Assembly (NCBI GenBank): GCA_026122225.1
Contig: JANEZZ010000986.1
Location: 596,001 to 660,000, forward strand
Source: Heloderma charlesbogerti
Taxonomy: Eukaryota; Chordata; Lepidosauria; Squamata; Helodermatidae
Length of the DNA: 64,000 bases
Reading direction: 5' to 3'
A program made the translations under genes and the position numbers. Every line of letters begins with the position of its first letter. The first letter of the stretch is position 1. Positions 56,191-64,000 of the stretch are shown in pieces. The notes beneath the pieces are model-generated. The model did no database searches. It was not told the origin of the DNA and worked only from the letters and a program-made list of their open reading frames with translations.

Positions 56191-58495
56191 ATCTTTCTGA
56201 CCTTTGCTTCCCCAATAATGGAAGATGAGGTTATATTAAAGGAAATGGAGCAAGGAACAAAATAATTGTTTGTAGATATGAAGAAAGCCAACACTTTCCA
56301 GCATTCTTGAAGGAAGCAACCCTCCACCCATTATAGGTCATTATTCTCTACTATTTTGATGTGAGCTGCAGCAATATTACTATACATAACATGGGAAATG
56401 TGGAACCAGCCTCCACTGCTCCTCCATAACTAGTCAGAACCTGCATTATTTGTATATGTAGGTGGAAAAAAATCTTAGTTCATTAGGCCGTCGTGTTGAA
56501 CTGCATCCCAACACAAGGATTATGATGTTACTGAGCAGCGTTTGCTGTTAGAGGAAACACGGAAGTCATGATGAAGATACATGAGTTTTTGCTTTATGGG
56601 TTTCATTTTATTATATGATCTCCCCAGCCAAAGCAGATTACAAGACTTTTCCATCCAGGGTGTTGGTCAGGCTTTGTAGCAGACATAGGTTTTGTAAATG
56701 GATGATTACAGGCATGATGTAATGCACTGGAAAAAGAAGTGATAGTTCCCTTATTAGTGATTTCTGTATAACATCTCAAACAAGGAGCTCCCACATTTGG
56801 AGTTTGTGTATCTCTCCATAGGTGAAATTATGCTTTGGATGTTATATACAATGGGCATGCTTCTTCTTCCTAATGCATATGCCACTCATGTATCTTTATC
56901 CCCTGTTGTTGTTATTATTTTCTAAACATATGAACCCACTATTAGTTGCGCTGGCCATTTTTCAAGATTTATATTTTAGATACCCTTCCATCATACCCTG
57001 GCTCAAGTTTTTTGGAGGGTGAGATCCCCCCACCCCCCCAGCATTCACCACCACTTGAGAGCTTATATGCTGGCTCTTCCTGATTCACCAGTTGCAGCTG
57101 GGTCTTCTCATCAGTAACCACAGTTCCTCAAGAGTAGACCATTGCTCCTGAGAAGACCTGGGAGAAAGGGTCTTCTGGCAACCAGCCAGGCACACTGATG
57201 AAGGTTCTGAGCATCCTACCTGGTCTGTTGTTGCCAGGGCTCTAAGTAAGCCATGGGCGAAGGGGAGAGATTCTGGAACCATGGCTGGGAGTGGGCTCAG
57301 GATGGGATTCTTGGGGACCTCAAATGTGGCACCCTTGCCATAGGCCCTCACAGGTTGCTCTAGGTCTACTCTTGGTGAGAGGTGATTGAGAGATCGAACT
57401 CCTCCTTCAAAGCCGTATCTCCTGGGCTTGGGTTTCCCAGGAGACTGACACCAGATGGCAGCATACACGGAACCAACAGCCTTGCCCCTCCCCCTCACTC
57501 TCACTCACAAAGGAGAGGGATGGGGCAGCTGCCAGCACCCCCCTCACACATTTGCAAGCAGGCTTACCCAACAACTGCACTGCCATGGGCCAGGACCTAT
57601 GCAGCCACTTGGTTCTTGGCCCACTTACAACAGTGCAGCCAGGTAAGTCCACAAAGAGCAGGCTAGAAGCTGCAGTGGCACCGGGGTGAGCCCAGGCAAG
57701 ACATTGTCTTGGTATGCTAGGTGCTGATGCTTGGCCTGCCTTCCATGCATATCCAGTCCCCTCTATCCAGCTTGAAACTTCATTCCTTTCCAGACGTCGT
57801 CCATCCGAATTGCTGACAATGACAATTAGAGGACCTGCACAAGTGTAGGAGCAATGTTGGTGCAGGATTTTCACATAGCAGAAGATTCTTTCCCCTTAGG
57901 GGTATTCTTTCCACCATCTGGTCTTCCGGCACTTCTTGCTGCACTGAAGCTGAAGAATCAGGAGATGCAAATATGCCTGTACTCCTCTTAAGGGAAAACC
58001 TTTCACAATAGGATCTACACTGCTGTTTGAGGAGAAATACTGTATAACTCACAGATAACAGAATCATATGAATAGTATTACCCTAACAACTTCTTCATGG
58101 AATAATGATAACTGAACTCAGATATTATTTAAGTCAATACTTCTAGACTGGTAAAATGGAAACACAGCATAAAGCATTCAAAATCAAAGATTGGACAGTT
58201 TGGATTGGGTGTATAAACTGGGTGGTACATTTCTGCTTTCTTACTTGATAACTCAGGGGCTCCATTTAGGGATTTTTTCCAACCACATGTTGTTATTACG
58301 CAGGGCAGCTCACTGGCACTACGCATACTGAGCGACTGTTATTACAACCAATTATATGGGCCCATGTAATAATAAGCCTCATAATAATAATACTAATAAC
58401 AACATCCATGTAATATGCATAACAAAGACATAACTCCGTTTGCTTCCATAGAAAATGGAACTGTTATGTAAGCTGATAATATTAGTATAGTTCTT

Positions 58496-58933
58496 CTTGT
58501 TGTTGTTCAGTCGTTCAGTCGTGTCCGACTCTTCGTGACCCCATGGACCATAGCACACCAGGCCTTCCTGTCCTCCGCTCTCTCCCGGAGTGTGCTCAAG
58601 TTCATATTCATTGCATCGGTGATGCTATCTAGCCATCTCATCCTCTGCCGTCCCCTTCTCCTTTTGCCTTCAGTCTTTCCCAGCATCAGGGTCTTTTCCA
58701 GGGAGTTTTCTCTTTGCATTAGAGGGTCAAAATATTTGAGCTTCAGCTTCAGTATCTGTCCTTCCAATGAGCACTCAGGGTTGATTTCTTTTACGATGGA
58801 CTGATTTGACCTCCTTGCAGTCCAGGGGACTTGTAAGAGTCTTCTCCAGCACCACAGTTCGAAAGCATCAATTCTTTGGTGCTCAGCCTTCCTTATAGTC
58901 CAGCTCTCACAGCCATACATTACTACTGGGAAA
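58496..58933 (-). mobile_element. BovB LINE, 5'-truncated copy
   Basis: A 438-bp 3' end of BovB in reverse orientation. The direct repeat ATAGTTCTT (58487-58495 and 58934-58942) marks the insertion. The minus-strand frame at 58507-58920 encodes the intact C-terminus from MYGCESWTIRKAEHQRIDAF to VTKSRTRLND, without the nonsense change of the inner copy at 4542. Severe 5' truncation is the usual outcome of target-primed insertion. Confidence 0.93.
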
Positions 58934-58942
58934 ATAGTTCTT

Positions 58943-60594
58943 ATACACTAATACAAAGAAAAGAACAGAGCAAATGCTCTTAAACTGCATTGTTCTTTTT
59001 GCAACTGCACTTTGAATACATCCACATGCCGATCTTTGGACCTTGCTGGATCTTGTGGACCCATACTGAAATCTGAAATAATGTGCTCAACATAAGCTTG
59101 AGAATCAGTTCATGAATCAATGCCATAAATTTGTATATTAAACATTTGTGAAACAAGAAGTAAGAGTCAATAACTTCCTAAATTCTACTTTCTCAAGGGA
59201 ACTTGTATGAACTGAATTTTATTGCAGCAGAAAATGCAAAAGTGAGGCAAAATCCCCCAGTTTAAAATAACTTCTCTTAAAAAACTAAATATGGAAGAGC
59301 ACTTTATCTTCATGTATTGATAAACCACTCTTTTGGTGATCAGTTTTCCTTGTACACAGGGTTGTCCTTAAGATTTCAGGTAGATTGTGGCATTGAAGTT
59401 GAAATAATAACAATTTCATTTTGTTGCATTGCTGGTTAACAGCGTAATGTCCATGAACTAGAATTATGATATGTGTGATATACCTATGGCTGAGCGTGGG
59501 TGTAAGCATGACCATCAATGAAGGACATAATGAATGCTTGTTATTTTTTAGCATAATTGAGTACAAGAAAACAATTTGGCATGAGTGTAAAATAATAATT
59601 GGACCATTACCTGTAAACCTATCCATCTTTTCCAATTATGAGGGATTAATTGGTGAATGGCTAGAAATGGTAAGAATATGGCCTTGTATACAAAGGCATG
59701 CTGAATGCAATTATATCCTTTGTATATGTGTTCATGCTTTAACCTTAATAAGGTTTCAAAATAACTATTAGAGAGAGACAGACAGACAGACAGACTCTAA
59801 TGAACAGTCTCAGAGACTGACAAGCTATAAAAAGAAAAATGATGGACAAGTGGTTCAACATGCTGGTTGAAATAGGATGATTTCAAACTTGTGAGATTGG
59901 TAGCTTTAAAGGCAGAATCTAATGCATGGGGGTGGGGGGAGAATAAAGAACATACATGATACAATTTATATTTTATTCCAGTTTATTTCTAACTGAGGTA
60001 AAGTCTGTTATTGGCACTTATTTCTGCTAAAAGGCAAAGTCCCTCAGATGTAATGGGTAGACCTTTACAGAACGTCAAATAGCTTCACAGAACATTTTTC
60101 AAACCCTTATCTTTAAAGTTTTCACTGTTTCCTAGAAGACCTAGGAAGGCTGCTGAGTTTGTACTGACGTCAAACTTGGCCTCCTCACAAGGTTACAACG
60201 TTTGATGAAAAAGATTTCATAAACCTCTGTTCTGTGGAAACAAATTCCATTGTTGGTCTATTGATTCTATCTCAGTTTTCTATGACAGTTTGCTGGGTGA
60301 AAAAAAAATGTAAATCATACTGGAAAATATTTAAAATTTTAAGAAACAAGTTACAGAGACCATAACACAAACCGAGTGAGCTGGCAGCAGCAACCTTCAC
60401 AATACATTCCATGAGAACAGAGTGCTCCAACATTACTGATAAAATGCTTTCATTAATACTGTTTCAATTCCTTGTCCCTAACAGGTGGGCTGCTTGAATA
60501 ACCTTTTCTACATGGTTCTATGGTGAATTAAGCAGAAGTTGGAAACCTTTTTTAGCCCAAGTGCTTCATTGCCTCCTGAGTAAACTTCTGGGGA
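58943..60594. other. unassigned
   Basis: AT-rich, no gene recognised. A short (ACAG)n run lies at 59775-59794. Confidence 0.35.
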
Positions 60595-60705
60595 GCACAG
60601 GAGGCAACTCTACGCATGGACATCACCAGATGGTCAATATCGAAATCAGATTGATTATGTACTTTGCAGCCAAAGATGGAGAAGCTCTATACAATCAGTA
60701 AAAAC
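60595..60705 (+). mobile_element. BovB LINE, third host copy, left piece
   Basis: Begins abruptly with GCACAGGAGGCAACTCTACG, equivalent to the region coding QHKRRLYTW in the inner copy, so it is 5'-truncated. It runs to GTAAAAAC, where palindrome element H starts. The next BovB sequence, at 61634, corresponds to a point about 390 bp further on (compare 7612 and 8003 in the outer copy). Confidence 0.88.
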
Positions 60706-61633
60706 TAGGGATGTCAGAGAATTCCATGACGGATCTCGGTGAGGCCGAATGCCAGTGCATTCGGCCCCCCAAAATCCGTCGCGGAACGAAGCCCCCCCCC
60801 CATGAAAGGCATGCGGGACGAAGTCCAGGCCACCACCACCCCACGAAAGGCACGCGAAATGGAGCACTTACCTGCTCCTGTCCGCGCTGCTTTGTGAATG
60901 GTGGCCATCCTGCAGCCGACATTCGCTTCCTCCTCTTCATTCATTCATTCATTCATTTCATTTCTATACCGCCCAATAGCCGAAGCTCTCTTCAAGCTGT
61001 TATAGGCTACATAAATACTTACGTAGCCTATCACGGCTAAGGCAGGGACGCCATTTGCATCCTTGCAGAGGCCGTGATAGGCTACGTAAGTATTTATGTA
61101 GCCTATCACGGTGTGTGGGGGGGAAACCCCAGCATACGCAAATGGTGGTGGCTACCGCCATTTGCGTACGCTGGGTTTTTCCCCCCACTGCCGTGATCGG
61201 CTATGTAAGTATTTACGTAGCCCATCACAGCAGGGGGAAAGCCCCCCCCCCCGCCATGATAGGCTACATAAATACTTACGTAGCCTATCATGGCAAGGGG
61301 GGAAAAAACCCAGTGTACGTAAATGGCGGTAGCCGCCGCCATTTGCATACGCTGGGGTTTTTCCCCCTGTCGTGATAGGCTATGTAAATATTTATGTAGC
61401 CTATCACAGCTCAATATAGAGACGCAAATGGCGGCGGCTACAACAGCTGCCATTTGCATCCCTGCAGGGCTACCCAGTGGCCGGATGTCCGGCTGCAGAC
61501 GGCCTGACAGGATTCTGGGGGAAGGGACAGAGTGCCTCCCCCCCGTCGAGGATTCCAGGGGGAGGAACAGAGCACATCCCGCCCACTGCAGATGCCCCTC
61601 AGCGGAGCAAGGTAAGGGATTCGTACATCCCTA
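60706..61633 (+). mobile_element. Palindrome-array hAT element, copy H
   Basis: A 928-bp copy starting TAGGGATGTCAGAGAATTCC and ending GATTCGTACATCCCTA. Five P1 palindromes (about 61016, 61089, 61208, 61272, 61388). Its linkers are unlike any other copy's: GGGGGGAAAACCC-type blocks with CAGCGTACGC stand on both arms of its P2 units, mirrored. One P2 (61228-61252) has shrunk to a G-run/C-run stem. The flanks GTAAAAAC and CTTAAATG do not match and about 390 bp of host BovB are missing. A 48-bp L2 tail is inserted at 60940-60987. The right end reads AAGGTAAGGGATTCG. Confidence 0.88.
60940..60987 (-). mobile_element. 48-bp L2 tail inserted in copy H
   Basis: (CATT)n followed by TTTCTATACCGCCCAATAGC and CGAAGCT, the complement of an L2 3' terminus (compare 40045-40100). 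The direct repeat CTCTTCA stands at 60933-60939 and 60988-60994. Copies A and G lack it at the same place. An extreme 5' truncation. Confidence 0.75.
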
Positions 61634-62520
61634 CTTAAATGAAGAATGCAAAGAAATCGAGAAAAACAATATAATGGGAAAGACTAGAGATCTCTTCAAG
61701 AAAATCGGAGATATCAAGGGAATGTTTTGTGCAAAGACGGGCATGATAAAGGATAAAGAAGGCAGGGACCTAACAAAAGCAGATGAGATTAAGAAGAGGT
61801 GGAAAGAATACACTGGAGAACTATACAGGAAAGATCTTAATGTCCCTGATAGCCATGATAGTGCGGTCACTGAACTTGAACCAGACATCCTAGAGAGTGA
61901 AGTCAAGTAGGCCTTAGGAAGCATTACTAACAACAAAGTTAGTGGAGATGACAGTATTCCAGCTGAGCTATTTAAACTCCTTAAAGATGATGCTGTTAAA
62001 GTGCTGCATTCAATATGCCAATAAATGTGGAACACTCAACAATGGCCACAAGACTGGAAAAGGTCAGTTGACCAATTCGAAAGAAGGGCAATGCCAAAGA
62101 GTGTTCAAACTACCGTACAATTGCGCTCATTTCATGCCAGCAAGGTTATGCTCAAAATCCTACAAGCTAGGCTTCAGCAGCATGTGAACCGAGAACTACC
62201 GGAAGTACAAGCTGAGTTTCGAAGAGGCAGAGGAACTAGAGATCAGATCGCCAACATTTGCTGGATCATGGAGAAAGCAAGAGAATTCCAGAAAAACGTC
62301 TATTTCTGCTTCATTGACTACGCTAAAGCCTTTGATTGTGTGGATCACAACAAACTGTGGCAAATTCTTAAAGAGATGGGAGTACCAGACCACCTTACCT
62401 GTCTCTTGAGAAACCTGTACGAGGGTCAAGAAGCAACAGTAAGAACCAGACATGGGACAACCGATTGGTTCAAAATAGGGAAAGGAGTACGACAAGGCTG
62501 TATATTGTCACCCTGCTTAT
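61634..62520 (+). mobile_element. BovB LINE, third host copy, RT part
   Basis: Resumes at LNEECKEIEKNNIMGKTRDL and reads through the linker to the RT. The plus frames 61323-61910 and 62025-62687 contain KEGRDLTKADEIKKRWKEYT, DYAKAFDCVDHNKLW and GVRQGCILSPCL. Lesions include a TAG in the EVKWALGS segment (about 61908), an in-frame stop near 62022 and small deletions near 62080. Cut at 62520 by palindrome element I. Confidence 0.9.
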
Positions 62521-63279
62521 TAGGGATGTATGACAGTCACTTACCTTTTCGAAGGGTGACATTCGTGGTGGGGGGGAGGCACTCTGTCTCTCCCCCCGAA
62601 ATTCTGGCCTGCCGGCTCCGCTCCGCAGGGATTCTGCGGAGCCACCGGCCTGCTCCGCCAGCGGCCGGACATCCGGCCGCTGGCTAGCAGGGACGCAAAT
62701 GGCGGCGGCCGTAGCTGCCACCATTTGCGTCCCTGCAGTCAGCGATGATAGGCTACGTAAATGTTTACGTAGCCTATCACGGCTGATTTAAAAGAAAAAA
62801 AAACATGCGTGTACGCAAATGGCGGCGCTATTTGCGTTCCCCTTATTTTCACCGTCTTAGACTAAGACGTGCCAAAATAAGGAATGCAAATGGCGGTGCC
62901 CATGAGCGCCACCATTTGTGTACGCATGTTTTTTTTCTTTTAAATCAGCCGTGATAGGCTACATAAACATTTACGTAGCCTATCACGGTGTTTTTTAAAA
63001 ATCTAGCCATGATAGGCTACGTAAATCTTTACATAGCCTATCCTTTTTTTTTTTTTTTTAACTGGAAATGGCGGCAGCAGCAGCTGGTCAGAAGACCGGC
63101 CACTGCAGCTGCCACCGCCGAACCGCCACCGAAGCCGCCGCTGCCAGGACGATCCGCCCAAGGTAAGTCCCGTACCGGGGGGGCGGGGGGGCAGACCATT
63201 CCGCCACCGATTTCGTGGGGCCAAATGCGCTGGCATTCGGCCTCCCCGAGATTCGTGGCAAAATTCTCTGACATCCCTA
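62521..63279 (-). mobile_element. Palindrome-array hAT element, copy I
   Basis: A 759-bp copy in reverse orientation (TAGGGATGTATGACAGTC at the left, TTCTCTGACATCCCTA at the right). The perfect duplication CTGCTTAT (62513-62520 and 63280-63287) lies in the BovB RT just after the SPCL motif; removing element plus one duplication restores the BovB order. The segment 62745-62985 is a large palindrome centred at 62866, with both arms carrying GGCTGATTTAAAAGAAAAAA. Its centre is a shortened CTTAGACTAAG where copies E and J have a full TACGTAAATATTTACGTA. Further P1 units lie at 62967 and 63023. CAAGGTAAGTCCCG lies near 63160. Confidence 0.93.
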
Positions 63280-63345
63280 CTGCTTATTTAACTTATACGC
63301 AGAGTACATCATGAGAAACGCCGGGTTGGATGAATCACAGGTCAG
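63280..63345 (+). mobile_element. BovB LINE, third host copy, short piece
   Basis: 66 bp continuing the RT after element I: the translation runs LLFNLYAEYIMRNAGLDESQV. Cut again at 63345 by element J. Confidence 0.9.
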
Positions 63346-64000
63346 TAGGGATGTACAAAAGTGACTTACCTTTTCGCGGATTCTGTTCATGGTGGGGGGA
63401 GGTGTTCCGTCCCTCCCCCTGGAATCCTCAACGGTGGGGAGGAGATCTGGTCCTCCCCCCCGGAATCCTCATCAGCCAGCTGTGCTCCGCAGCGGCCCCG
63501 CAGAGCAGCCAGCCAGGCCCAGGCCAGGGCCATCCGCAGCCGGATTTCCGGCCGCTGAGGGCTCTGGGTAAAAAACACACACAAAACGCGTACGCAAGTG
63601 GCGGCGGCTATGGCCGCTGCCATTTGCATTCCTTATTTTTCACTGTCTTAGTCTACGTAAATATTTACGTAGACTAAGACGGCGAAAAATAAGGAACACA
63701 AATGGCGGCGGCCGTAGCCGCCGCCATTTGCGTATGCATTTTTTTCCCCCCCAGACGTGATAGGATACATAAAAACTTACATGATAGGCTATGTAAGTCT
63801 TTACGTAGCCTATCATGTCTATGGGGGGAAAAAAAGAAAAAAAACAAAGACTGCAAATGGCTCTGGGGCAGCCGGTCAGAAGACCAGCCGCCGCCACCAC
63901 CGCCGAAGCCGGTGCTGGAGCCGCTGCTGTCCGAAACATCCGCCCCAGGTAAGTCTCGTCCCACGGGGGGCGGGGGGGTGGCAGGCAGTTCCGCGATGGA
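63346..64000 (-). mobile_element. Palindrome-array hAT element, copy J (runs off right edge)
   Basis: Starts TAGGGATGTACAAAAGTGAC; left flank CAGGTCAG. The right end is outside the window. The centre is a near-perfect palindrome at about 63580-63745, centred on TACGTAAATATTTACGTA at 63658, arms about 83 bp including GTCTTAGTCTACG and ATTCCTTATTTTT with their complements. A P1 of the TAGGCTATGTAA type follows at 63800, next to a broken one at 63765. CCAGGTAAGTCTCG lies near 63945. Same orientation as copy I, 66 bp away. Confidence 0.9.

Larger units (their letters stand above)
53623..58486. other. unassigned, largest repeat-poor stretch
   Basis: Nearly 4.9 kb with few recognisable elements: an (AG)n run at 54051-54090 and a MIR-like fragment at 56105-56190. 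Open frames at 57085-57504 and 57407-57874 overlap on one strand, show no known domain and have no splice or start context I can support. If a conserved regulatory element exists in this window, this is a reasonable place to look, but nothing in the sequence alone proves it. Confidence 0.35.

Noticed and set aside
57085..57874. Overlapping open frames (139 and 155 residues, minus strand) as a host gene
   Set aside because: No recognisable domain, low-complexity composition, two frames of the same GC-rich sequence, and no supporting splice or start context.

Overview
The window looks like non-coding DNA from a squamate reptile (lizard or snake). I base this on its repeats: BovB/RTE LINEs, one of them nearly full length; L2- and CR1-type LINE remains; tRNA-headed SINEs; and many short non-autonomous DNA transposons. 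This is inference from repeat families; the species cannot be read from the sequence. I recognise no host protein-coding exon, no rRNA gene and no functional tRNA gene. The only long coding stretches belong to retrotransposons, and all of those are broken.

The most striking component is a non-autonomous DNA transposon family present as ten copies (A 1701-2537, B 21138-21841, C 29860-30783, D 31136-31642, E 37227-38208, F 48149-48839, G 52768-53614, H 60706-61633, I 62521-63279, J from 63346 past the right edge), about 12% of the window. Each copy begins TAGGGATG, ends CATCCCTA and has two different conserved ends; most complete copies lie between 8-bp target site duplications (perfect for G and I, 7/8 for B, D and E). 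This fits an Ac-like hAT element. The interior is an array of alternating palindromes: P1, centred on TACGTAAATATTTACGTA, and P2, with GCAAATGGCGGC arms. In several copies (C, E, I, J) the array is folded again into a larger palindrome whose two arms share copy-specific linker sequences. Simpler relatives with the same ends lie at 10333, 16569, 35365, 35930, 44706 and 45779.

Layout. 1-9786: an L2 LINE (minus) interrupted by copy A and by a BovB (plus, 3414-9775), which is itself interrupted by a second BovB (minus, 4213-7427). 9787-18489: mostly unassigned sequence with short repeats, small hAT relatives and a CORE-type SINE. 18490-25383: a plus-strand L2 split by another hAT, two palindromic MITEs, copy B, a solo LTR (22080-22635), CR1 remains and an L2 3' end. 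25384-29766: largely unassigned. 29767-31642: an old hAT holding copy C, then copy D. 34540-36621: a minus-strand L2 split by two relatives of the palindrome family. 37227-46178: copy E, MITEs, a minisatellite (42297-42590), two SINEs and two hAT relatives. 47146-50718: a minus-strand LINE with a C-terminal zinc finger, lacking its central RT region, with copy F at the gap. 51606-53614: a Charlie-like hAT remnant and copy G. 53615-60594: mostly unassigned apart from a BovB 3' end (58496-58933). 60595-64000: a plus-strand BovB cut by copies H, I and J.

The insertion order can be read in several places: L2 before outer BovB before inner BovB; old hAT before copy C; BovB before I and J; copy H before a 48-bp L2-tail insertion inside it. 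The window is best read as a transposon graveyard with one young and structurally unusual hAT family.
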